Shown piece by piece: positions 57,244-64,000 of a stretch of 64,000 nt of DNA. The notes below the pieces were generated by a model. It saw nothing but the letters and a program-made list of their open reading frames with translations, searched no databases and was not told the DNA's origin. The DNA is from Flavobacterium segetis (GTDB lineage: Bacteria; Bacteroidota; Bacteroidia; Flavobacteriales; Flavobacteriaceae), in the NCBI RefSeq assembly GCF_900129575.1, contig NZ_FQWE01000005.1:62001-126000 (forward strand). The letters are read 5' to 3'. The position numbers and the translations under genes are program-made. Positions within the stretch are counted from its first letter, which is position 1. Each line of letters begins with the position of its first letter.

Positions 57244-59004
57244 TTAATGTGTTTCTTTTTCTGAAAGTTGTTTCAAATATAACGCGGAATAATACCCCTC
57301 TTGATTTATCAATTGATTATGAGAACCTTGTTGTACAATTTGACCATTATCGATAATAATTATGTTATCGGCATTTTTAGCTGATGACACACGATGACTC
57401 ACAATAATAGTAGTTTTATCTTTACATATATCATTTAAGTTACTCAAGATTGTTTCCTCTGTTTGTGTATCTACAGCTGACAGGCAGTCGTCGAAAAGTA
57501 ATATAGGTGGATTTTTTATGATAGCTCGTGCAATAGAAACGCGCTGCTTTTGACCACCGGAAAGTGTAATTCCTCTTTCTCCAAGAACGGTATCGTATTG
57601 TTTGTTGAAACCCATAATATTATCATGGACTACCGCACTTTTCGCCGCTGACTTCACTTCTTCATCAGTTGCATTTTCCTTTCCAAACATAATATTATTT
57701 TTTATACTATCTGAGAACAAAAAAGCATCTTGCGGAACAATCCCAATATTATTCCTTAAATCAAATAGATTAATGGTACTGATTTCTTTGCTATCAATAG
57801 TTATCATGCCGCTAGAAACATCGTACATTCTAGAAATCAATGATAATATCGTCGATTTACCTGATCCAGTTTTACCTAAAATTGCTAAAGTTTCGCCTTT
57901 TTTAACTGAGAATGAGATGCCTTTTAAAGCAGTAATGTTAGTATCATCATAAGTATAGCTTACATTTTCGAAGGAAATTGCACCATTAATGATGGACTTG
58001 TTTTCATTGTTATTTTTGATTTCAGGTAATACTTTTAGAAATTCATTTAATCTTTTTTGGGAAGCTTCTGCTTCTTGAACCATTGATGAAACCCAACCTA
58101 ATGAAGCAACAGGCCATGTAAGCATATTTACATATAAAATAAATTCAGCTATTGTTCCAATATTTTTAATAGTTCCGTTGATGTACATTAATCCGCCAAA
58201 ATATATAACGACCAAATTGCTAATTCCAATTAATGCTAACATTAATGGTCCAAATAGTGACTGAACCTTCGCTAAATTCAGACTTTTACTTTTACTTTCG
58301 TAGGCTAAATTCACCATATTATTTTGGTGTTGATTTTCTAAGGAATATGCTTTTATAACCCTAATCCCTGAAAATATTTCTTGAGAAAAGCTCGAAACTT
58401 TTGATAAATACTGTTGGAAGATTGTACTTCTAACATTTATCTCAGAGCTCAATTTGAAAATAGCATAAGATAAAATTGGCAATGGCAATAGCGTATACAA
58501 AGTAAGTCTTGGAGACACGTTGTACATATATACAATTACGATAGTGAAACGTATTACGGTATTGATGGTGTACATAACAGCGGGACCAACATACATCCTT
58601 ACTTTAGAAACGTCTTCACTAATACGATTCATTAAATCTCCTGTACGATTCTGTTTATAAAAATTTTGAGATAGATTTTCGTATTGACGGAAAACTTCAT
58701 TTTTTAAATCAAATTCGATGTGTCTCGACATAACAATTAATGTTTGTCTCATCAAGAAAGTAAGAAGACCTGCAATAATTGTAGTAGCGATAATCAAAAG
58801 GATATTCGAAATTAACTCTTCCTGAATTACTGATTTTGTTATGGTTTTATCATTACCAAAAGCTTCAATAACTTTGAAGGATTTACTGATCAACTTGGGG
58901 GTGAACAGCATGAAAATTTGGGCAATTATTGTAAAGATGACACCTAGTAAAAAACTGTATTTATATTTGACAAAGTATTTGTTTAAATATTGTAATTCTT
59001 TCAT
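57244..59004 (-). CDS. ABC transporter, fused permease and ATP-binding (exporter type)
   Basis: A 586-residue half-transporter of the MsbA/LmrA-like exporter group, working as a dimer in the inner membrane. Residues about 15-300 hold six membrane helices (for example FLLGVIFTIIAQIFMLFTPK). The ATPase domain (about 345-580) has Walker A GKTGSGKST near 375, the Q-loop GIVPQDAFLFSD, signature LSGGQKQR near 480, Walker B ILLFDDCLSA and the H-loop IVSHRVSS. The substrate is unknown: candidates are lipid A, lipids or drugs. The PUR gene follows it. Confidence 0.92.
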   Translation of the reverse strand: MKELQYLNKYFVKYKYSFLLGVIFTIIAQIFMLFTPKLISKSFKVIEAFGNDKTITKSVIQEELISNILLIIATTIIAGLLTFLMRQTLIVMSRHIEFDLKNEVFRQYENLSQNFYKQNRTGDLMNRISEDVSKVRMYVGPAVMYTINTVIRFTIVIVYMYNVSPRLTLYTLLPLPILSYAIFKLSSEINVRSTIFQQYLSKVSSFSQEIFSGIRVIKAYSLENQHQNNMVNLAYESKSKSLNLAKVQSLFGPLMLALIGISNLVVIYFGGLMYINGTIKNIGTIAEFILYVNMLTWPVASLGWVSSMVQEAEASQKRLNEFLKVLPEIKNNNENKSIINGAISFENVSYTYDDTNITALKGISFSVKKGETLAILGKTGSGKSTILSLISRMYDVSSGMITIDSKEISTINLFDLRNNIGIVPQDAFLFSDSIKNNIMFGKENATDEEVKSAAKSAVVHDNIMGFNKQYDTVLGERGITLSGGQKQRVSIARAIIKNPPILLFDDCLSAVDTQTEETILSNLNDICKDKTTIIVSHRVSSAKNADNIIIIDNGQIVQQGSHNQLINQEGYYSALYLKQLSEKETH

Positions 59005-59147
59005 TGTATTAAGATATTCTGTGTTGGAATGACGTTGTTTTTTAATTTAAAGCTTTATATCACTAACCTAGTAACTGATTTTAAAACTAAATATTTAATG
59101 ATTCGATGATTTTTCATCAAAATAGGAACATAAGTGTGTTTTTTACG

Positions 59148-59155
59148 TATTTTTG
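59148..59155 (+). promoter_or_regulatory. putative -7 element of leucine dehydrogenase gene
   Basis: TATTTTTG, about 50 bases before the ATG; no TTG at the -33 position. Confidence 0.28.
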
Positions 59156-59205
59156 AATAGTCTTTTTGACAAATTCATAATTTTATAAATATAAAAAATT
59201 ACGCT

Positions 59206-60312
59206 ATGAATACAGCTTTCACGACTGGAAACGAACTTCAAAAAATGGATCCCGTTTTTGGACAATTATCATTTGATGAACACGAACAAATTGTATTTTG
59301 CAACGACAAAGATACGGGTTTAAAAGCAATTATTGGTATTCATAATTCAGTTATGGGTCCAGCTTTAGGAGGTACAAGAATGTATGATTATGCAAATGAA
59401 TGGGAAGCGCTAAATGACGTGTTGCGTCTTTCACGTGGTATGACATTCAAAGCTGCAATTACAGGATTAAATATAGGTGGAGGAAAAGCAGTAATCATTG
59501 GCAATCCAAAAACACAGAAAACGCCAGAATTAATGCGCAAATTTGGAGAATTTGTTCATTCGTTAAGCGGAAGGTACATCACTGCTGAAGATATGGGAAT
59601 GGAAACTAAAGATATGGATACTGTGCGAGATGTAACGCCATACGTAACAGGAATATCTGAGGAAAGAGGCGGTTCTGGAAATCCTTCACCAGTGACGGCT
59701 TACGGTGTTTTTATGGGGATGAAAGCTGCTGCAAAACAGCAATTTGGTTCTGATAACTTGAGCGGAAAGAGGGTTTTAGTTCAAGGAATAGGTCACGTAG
59801 GAGAAACTTTAGTAGCTCATTTAGTTAAGGAAGGTGCTATTGTCACAATTGCTGATATCAATGAACAAAAACTCAATGAAGTAGCTACGGCGTACAATGT
59901 TTCAATATTTAGAGGTGAAGATTTATATAGTGCTGATGTTGATATATATGCACCTTGTGCAATGGGAGCAACAATAAATAATGATACAGTTTATAAAATT
60001 AAAGCTAAAGTCATTGCTGGAGCAGCTAATAATCAGTTAGCTGATGAGAACGTTCAGGGTTTGATTTTACAAGAAAGAGGGATCTTATACGCACCAGATT
60101 TTTTAATTAATGCTGGTGGAATAATTAATGTATATGCAGAACTAGCACATTACGATAAAACAGAAATTATACGGAGAACTGAAAATATATATGACACTAC
60201 TTTAGAAATTTTTGATTTTGCTATCGCTAATAAGATCACGACTCATCAAGCAGCTTTGACAATTGCTCAAAATCGCATTAATCAAAGAAAAATTGAAAAT
60301 AGTAAGAAGTAA
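59206..60312 (+). CDS. leucine dehydrogenase (Glu/Leu/Phe/Val dehydrogenase family)
   Basis: An NAD-dependent enzyme that deaminates branched-chain amino acids to their 2-oxo acids. The 368-residue protein has the substrate-binding lysines K82 and K94 (TFKAAITGLNIGGGKAVI), the GPALGGTRMYDY stretch near 51-62, and the dinucleotide-binding loop VQGIGHVGETL near 195. The length and GGTRM signature fit leucine dehydrogenase better than glutamate dehydrogenase (usually over 410 residues). It would feed leucine-derived carbon toward the methylcrotonyl-type carboxylase subunit encoded at 6.8-8.4 kb; this link is inference. Confidence 0.9.
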   Translation: MNTAFTTGNELQKMDPVFGQLSFDEHEQIVFCNDKDTGLKAIIGIHNSVMGPALGGTRMYDYANEWEALNDVLRLSRGMTFKAAITGLNIGGGKAVIIGNPKTQKTPELMRKFGEFVHSLSGRYITAEDMGMETKDMDTVRDVTPYVTGISEERGGSGNPSPVTAYGVFMGMKAAAKQQFGSDNLSGKRVLVQGIGHVGETLVAHLVKEGAIVTIADINEQKLNEVATAYNVSIFRGEDLYSADVDIYAPCAMGATINNDTVYKIKAKVIAGAANNQLADENVQGLILQERGILYAPDFLINAGGIINVYAELAHYDKTEIIRRTENIYDTTLEIFDFAIANKITTHQAALTIAQNRINQRKIENSKK

Positions 60313-60529
60313 TTTTTAGTATTTAGTGACTAGTACTTATTATTAATGAGTCAGTGTTCAGTAATTAGAATTTAGAAATCATCGCAGAAGAACACAATTA
60401 AATTGCTAGTTTATTAAAGTTATTTTAAAAAAAAATAATCTGCTTTCATATGCGATTAATTGCTTTAAACGAACTATGGGCAGGTAAAAATAAAGTGCTG
60501 ATATATTTTATTTTAAAAAATGAAATACT

Positions 60530-60537
60530 TATTTTTG
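60530..60537 (+). promoter_or_regulatory. putative -7 element of nusB
   Basis: TATTTTTG followed by CACCC, 29 bases before the GTG start; no clear TTG upstream. Confidence 0.32.
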
Positions 60538-60566
60538 CACCCTAATTTATAAAAAGTTCTTACAAG

Positions 60567-61511
60567 GTGGTAAACAGAAGACACATTCGCGTTAAAGTTA
60601 TGCAGTCCATATATGCGATGCATCAAAGCGGTTCAGATAACTTAGAGAAAGAAGAGAAATTTCTTTTTTACAGTATCGACAACATCCAAGATTTATACCT
60701 TATAATGTTATCATCGCTAATTGAGATTTGCAAAACTGAATCCGTTTTTTTGCACAAATCGAGTCTTAAACACCTTGCAACGCCGGAGGAGCGTAAGCCA
60801 AATGAGAAGTTTGTTAAAAATCAAATTTTCCAAATTCTTTCTGATAATAATTCCTTGAGTATCGCACTAGAAAATCGAAAAATTAATAATTGGACTTTAA
60901 ATGACGATTATATTTTGCTGCTTTTAAATGATATAAAAGCCAGTGATTTATACATCAATTATATGAGTAATACCGTTCATTCATTTGAAGAAGATCGGCA
61001 GTTTATTGTAGATTTATTCATGGAAGTTATTGTTCCCAATGAAAAATTATACGATTACTTAGAAGATGATAAACTGACTTGGGTTGACGATATTCCACTT
61101 GTTAATACTCAAATTATTAAGCAGCTAAGAGCTATCAAAGCAGGAGAAAATGATAATTTTAGAGTTCCTAAATTGTATAAGGATAATGAGGATAAGGATT
61201 TTGTGAAAGACTTATTTAGAAAAACTGTTTTAAATGAGAAAGAGTTAGCTAAGGAATATCTTGATAAAACTCCTAATTGGGATGTAGATCGAATTGCTGA
61301 AATTGACACAATTATTTTGAAAATGGCAATATGTGAATTTTTGAAATTTCCGTCCATTCCTGTCAAAGTTACACTTAACGAATATTTAGAGGTTGCAAAG
61401 GAATATTCTACTCCTAAAAGCAGTATTTTTATCAACGGAATTTTAGACAATCTAGTAAAAGAATTAAATACTAATAAAAGAATCATCAAAGCCGGGAGAG
61501 GTTTGATGTAA
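60567..61511 (+). CDS. nusB: transcription antitermination factor NusB, long form
   Basis: NusB binds NusE (S10) and boxA RNA to keep RNA polymerase going through rRNA operons. The usual protein is about 140 residues; this one is 314. The start MVNRRHIRVKVMQSIYAMHQ (GTG codon) gives the NusB first helix. About 150 residues of family-unlike insertion follow. The C-terminal NusB part is at about 230-310 (NWDVDRIAEIDTIILKMAIC, then IPVKVTLNEYLEVAKEYSTP and FINGILDNL). Long NusB proteins are known in Bacteroidota. It is followed by yajC after 28 bases. Confidence 0.9.
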   Translation: MVNRRHIRVKVMQSIYAMHQSGSDNLEKEEKFLFYSIDNIQDLYLIMLSSLIEICKTESVFLHKSSLKHLATPEERKPNEKFVKNQIFQILSDNNSLSIALENRKINNWTLNDDYILLLLNDIKASDLYINYMSNTVHSFEEDRQFIVDLFMEVIVPNEKLYDYLEDDKLTWVDDIPLVNTQIIKQLRAIKAGENDNFRVPKLYKDNEDKDFVKDLFRKTVLNEKELAKEYLDKTPNWDVDRIAEIDTIILKMAICEFLKFPSIPVKVTLNEYLEVAKEYSTPKSSIFINGILDNLVKELNTNKRIIKAGRGLM

Positions 61512-61539
61512 TAACTAACAAAAAAAGAAAATTACAATT

Positions 61540-61812
61540 ATGGAACAGTTAACTCAATTTGCACCTTTTATATTAATGTTTGTGGTAATTTATTTCTTTA
61601 TGATTAGACCACAGCAAAAAAAGGCTAAAAGTGAAAAAGAATTTGAAAGCGCACTAAAAGTAGGTGATAAAATAATCACTAAAAGTGGACTTCACGGAAA
61701 AGTTTCTGAATTAGCAGACACTACTGCTGTGATTGAAACTATGTCAGGCAAATTAAAAATGGAGCGTTCTGCAATTTCTATGGAAATGAGTGCTGCATTA
61801 GCTAAAAAATAA
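61540..61812 (+). CDS. yajC: preprotein translocase subunit YajC
   Basis: A small accessory membrane protein of the SecDF-YajC complex. The 90 residues have one N-terminal membrane helix (APFILMFVVIYFFMIRPQQK), then the cytoplasmic VGDKIITKSGLHGKVSELAD. It lies in a nusB-yajC pair; in many relatives a DUF1573 gene sits between them, but not here. A perfect palindromic terminator follows. Confidence 0.93.
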   Translation: MEQLTQFAPFILMFVVIYFFMIRPQQKKAKSEKEFESALKVGDKIITKSGLHGKVSELADTTAVIETMSGKLKMERSAISMEMSAALAKK

Positions 61813-61832
61813 ATTTTAGTACATTTTAAGAT

Positions 61833-61873
61833 AAAGTCCCAAACTGGAATTCCAGTTTGGGACTTTTTTTATA
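61833..61873. terminator. palindromic terminator between yajC and the second glutamate-synthase-like gene
   Basis: A perfect 34-base palindrome at 61833-61866 (arms AAAGTCCCAAACTGGAA and its complement) with a T run after it. The two flanking genes are convergent, so it may serve both. Confidence 0.88.
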
Positions 61874-61889
61874 AATCTGTTTTAATTTA

Positions 61890-63398
61890 TTAATAATGCG
61901 TTACGCTTTTTAAGTTATCCGGAAAGTAAAGATCTGATAAATGAGAAAATTCATCTCCTCTCATAAAAATACTGATATCGACATCAGAAAAACTGTCTTT
62001 CCCTGCCGCTGCCAAAAGTTCATTAGCCGCATGTAAAGTGTTTTTATGAAAATGAAACACACGTTCTGATTTGTCAGTTACAACTAAACCTTTCATTAGC
62101 ATCTTATCCTGTGTTGCAACTCCAGTAGGACAAGTATTAGTATTACAGCGCAAGGCTTGAATACAGCCTAATGAAAACATAAATCCTCGTGCGCTGTTGC
62201 ACATATCCGCTCCAAGCGCAACGGCTCTAAGAATGGAATATCCGGATATTATTTTTCCACTTCCTATTAATCTCATTTTATTTCTAATTCCAAAACGAAT
62301 TAAAGTTTTGTTTACAAAAATAAGAGCTGGCTCAAAAGGCATTCCTACACCATCAGTGAATTCTAGTGGTGCAGCACCTGTGCCACCCTCAGCGCCATCC
62401 ACAGTTATAAAATCTGGATAGCAATTTTGTAAGATCATCTCTTCGCAAATGGCTTCGAATTCATTTGTCTTACCAATACAAAGCTTGAAACCTATTGGTT
62501 TTCCATTAGCAAGTTGGCGTAAAGTTGCTACAAATTGTACCAAACCTTTTGTATCTGAAAAAGCAGAATGTCCTGGAGGAGAAAGTATTGTTGTGTGCGG
62601 TAAAACTCCCCTTATTTTTGCTATTTGCTCCGTATTTTTTGCAGCAGGTAGAACGCCACCGTGCCCTGGTTTTGCTCCTTGCGATAATTTTATTTCGATC
62701 ATTTTTACTGTTGGAAAATTTGCTTTTTCAGCAAATTTTATACTGTCAAAACCGCCACTTTCATTTCGGCAACCAAAGTAACCCGTTCCGATTTGCCAAG
62801 TGACATCTCCACCTTGCAGATGAAAATCAGTTAATCCTCCTTCTCCAGTATTGTGATAAAAATTTCCTTTTAAAGCTCCTTTATTTAATGCGAGTATTGC
62901 ATTTTCACTCAATGAACCAAAACTCATTGCTGAAATATTTAAAAGTGAAGCAAGATAAGGTTGCGTACATTCTGGTCCTCCTACTAACACTCTTGGAAGT
63001 TCTTTTTTTACGACTGCTGGAAAAATTGAATGTTTTATTCCTTCATAATTAGAATCGTTAATATTTAATTGTGTTCCAAAAGGTGTTGTAGAATCAATAT
63101 CTTTTGATCGCTGGTAAGCAAGTGAGCGTTCGTTTCTTGAAAAAGGTTTACCATCAGTAGCTCTTTCAATAAAATACTGCTGAATTTCAGGACTAATCAT
63201 TTCAAAAAGATATCTGAAATATCCTAAAACAGGAAAATTTCTTAAAATAGCATGCTTATGTTGTATGCTATTAGCATATCCCAAACCTAAGATTATTGCA
63301 ATAAATAGAATTAGAAGTAATCCTACATCAAAAAACATATAAATTATTGTAGTTAAAATAAGGACAGATATTCCGAAAATAAAAAAATTCTTTCTCAT
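61890..63398 (-). CDS. FMN-binding glutamate-synthase-family protein (copy 2)
   Basis: A 502-residue paralogue of the protein at 53494-55047, with the same order: two membrane segments near the start (IFGISVLILTTIIYMFFDVG), then ISAMSFGSLSENAILALNKG, LSQGAKPGHGGVLPAAKNTE, TILSPPGHSAFSD, ITVDGAEGGTGAAPLEFTDG and the iron-sulfur cysteines in CIQALRCNTNTCPTGVATQD. It also lacks an amidotransferase domain and a GltD partner. Unlike copy 1, it has no leader peptide upstream; the 200 bases before it show only AT-rich sequence. The reaction is unknown. Confidence 0.88.
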   Translation of the reverse strand: MRKNFFIFGISVLILTTIIYMFFDVGLLLILFIAIILGLGYANSIQHKHAILRNFPVLGYFRYLFEMISPEIQQYFIERATDGKPFSRNERSLAYQRSKDIDSTTPFGTQLNINDSNYEGIKHSIFPAVVKKELPRVLVGGPECTQPYLASLLNISAMSFGSLSENAILALNKGALKGNFYHNTGEGGLTDFHLQGGDVTWQIGTGYFGCRNESGGFDSIKFAEKANFPTVKMIEIKLSQGAKPGHGGVLPAAKNTEQIAKIRGVLPHTTILSPPGHSAFSDTKGLVQFVATLRQLANGKPIGFKLCIGKTNEFEAICEEMILQNCYPDFITVDGAEGGTGAAPLEFTDGVGMPFEPALIFVNKTLIRFGIRNKMRLIGSGKIISGYSILRAVALGADMCNSARGFMFSLGCIQALRCNTNTCPTGVATQDKMLMKGLVVTDKSERVFHFHKNTLHAANELLAAAGKDSFSDVDISIFMRGDEFSHLSDLYFPDNLKSVTHY

Positions 63399-63540
63399 GC
63401 AAATTTGATTTAAGCCCTAAAATACTAAGAATATTATAATTTTCAATTCCTATTCCATTAAATTTATTCTAACTAAGTTAATTTAGAAAAAAGTTAGTAC
63501 AGTTTAATATCTTTAGAAATGTAGATAAGATTGTTAATTC

Positions 63541-63581
63541 AAAAAAAAGGCTCTAATTTTTAACAATCAAGGCCTTTTTAA
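63541..63581 (-). terminator. terminator after the LOTUS-domain gene
   Basis: AAAAAGGC (63544-63551) pairs with GCCTTTTT (63572-63579); on the minus strand a T run follows. Confidence 0.7.
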
Positions 63582-63602
63582 ATAAGATCGTAGGTAATGA
63601 CA

Positions 63603-64000
63603 CTAACTAAAACGTAATCTTACATATACATGTTTGATACCTTTTTTATCAGATTCTCTCTCATCAATTTCTAAAATATCAGTAAGCGATTTTAACATCG
63701 GAGTTAATTTAGTAAATCCATAACTTCTAGGATCGAATTCTGGCTTTCTTTTGACAATTAAGTTCCCAACATCGCCTAGAAAAGCCCATCCATCATCATC
63801 GCAAATATCTTCTATTGTAGTTTCAATAAGTTCAATTGTTTGTATTTCTATTTTATTCGCTAATTTTTCTATTGGTTTTTCTACTGGTTTCTCGACTTGC
63901 TTTTTAGAATCGAGTGTAGGTTTTTTAGCCTTTTTCTTGATTGCACCATCTAATACTTCTATGTATATAAAACGATCGCAAGCCACAATAAAGGAATTGG
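63603..64000 (-). CDS. NYN/LOTUS-domain protein, C-terminal part only
   Basis: The visible 132 codons continue beyond the right window edge, so the gene's start is missing. The fragment begins NSFIVACDRFIYIEV, which resembles the end of a PIN-like NYN nuclease domain. It runs through a Lys/Pro/Glu-rich linker and ends in an OST-HTH/LOTUS domain (IELIETTIEDICDDDGWAFL, then KPEFDPRSYGFTKLTPML and HVYVRLRF). LOTUS domains bind structured RNA such as G-quadruplexes, and NYN-LOTUS proteins are widespread in bacteria. The first codon of the complete open frame in the window is GTG at 63986, but this is internal, not a start. Confidence 0.8.
   Translation of the reverse strand, partial: NSFIVACDRFIYIEVLDGAIKKKAKKPTLDSKKQVEKPVEKPIEKLANKIEIQTIELIETTIEDICDDDGWAFLGDVGNLIVKRKPEFDPRSYGFTKLTPMLKSLTDILEIDERESDKKGIKHVYVRLRFS

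Noticed and set aside
1..64000. CRISPR arrays, insertion sequences, prophage, tRNA or rRNA genes
   Set aside because: No regularly spaced direct repeats, transposase or integrase motifs, or clover-leaf sequences were seen in any gap. By-eye scanning could miss a divergent tRNA; tRNAscan would settle it.

Overview
The window looks like a chromosomal segment of a Flavobacterium-like member of the Bacteroidota. The DNA is AT-rich. Translation starts almost never have a Shine-Dalgarno sequence. Promoters fit the TTG-N19-TAnnTTTG pattern described for this group. The gene content is typical too: TonB-dependent receptors with an N-terminal carboxypeptidase-like domain, a DUF4249 lipoprotein, a PUR-family protein, a cyclophilin-FKBP fusion and a eukaryotic-type isocitrate dehydrogenase. 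I see no tRNA or rRNA gene, insertion sequence, prophage or CRISPR array. Most of the window is ordinary core genome.

Layout. 1-6 kb: clpC (cut by the left edge), divergent from gyrA and a TPR protein. 6-10.5 kb: an acyl-CoA carboxylase beta subunit and lpxD, flanked by two gene-poor stretches, one of which seems to hold a decayed gene. 10.5-15 kb: outer-membrane phospholipase pldA, a YwqK-repeat/TonB-C protein broken by a one-base frameshift, prfB with its programmed +1 frameshift, threonine aldolase and ybaB. 15-24 kb: oligopeptidase B, a cysteine-synthase-like enzyme, an unrecognised 690-residue PLP protein, yebC, gcvT and L-serine dehydratase. 24.5-32 kb: an M14 peptidase, a tiny lipoprotein, then pyrR-pyrB, a STAS-like protein, rnz, pdxH and a CAP lipoprotein on the + strand. 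32-44 kb: uvrB, two TonB-dependent receptors (one paired with a DUF4249 lipoprotein), rlmF, an alpha/beta hydrolase and thiN. 44-53 kb: icd, rplS, trmD, a second M14 peptidase, an M3 peptidase and the fused prolyl isomerase. 53-64 kb: an Rnk-like protein and an FMN-binding glutamate-synthase-like protein behind a structured leader, csaA, a membrane protein, a PUR protein, an ABC exporter, leucine dehydrogenase, nusB, yajC, a second glutamate-synthase-like protein and the end of a LOTUS-domain protein.

How the genes fit together. Many products handle peptides and amino acids: two M14 peptidases, an M3 peptidase, oligopeptidase B, serine dehydratase, threonine aldolase, glycine cleavage T protein, leucine dehydrogenase and a methylcrotonyl-CoA-type carboxylase subunit. 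This suits a protein-degrading heterotroph. Clear operons are the receptor plus DUF4249 pair (5-base gap), glutamate-synthase-like plus Rnk-like (6-base gap), pyrR-pyrB and nusB-yajC.

The most interesting signal is upstream of the first glutamate-synthase-like gene. A 14-codon ORF carries an unusually strong Shine-Dalgarno inside a hairpin, and its stop codon abuts a second GC-rich hairpin. This looks like a translation-dependent leader. Other points worth a look are the 690-residue PLP enzyme, a folded leader upstream of rplS, and the homopolymer frameshift in the YwqK/TonB-C gene.
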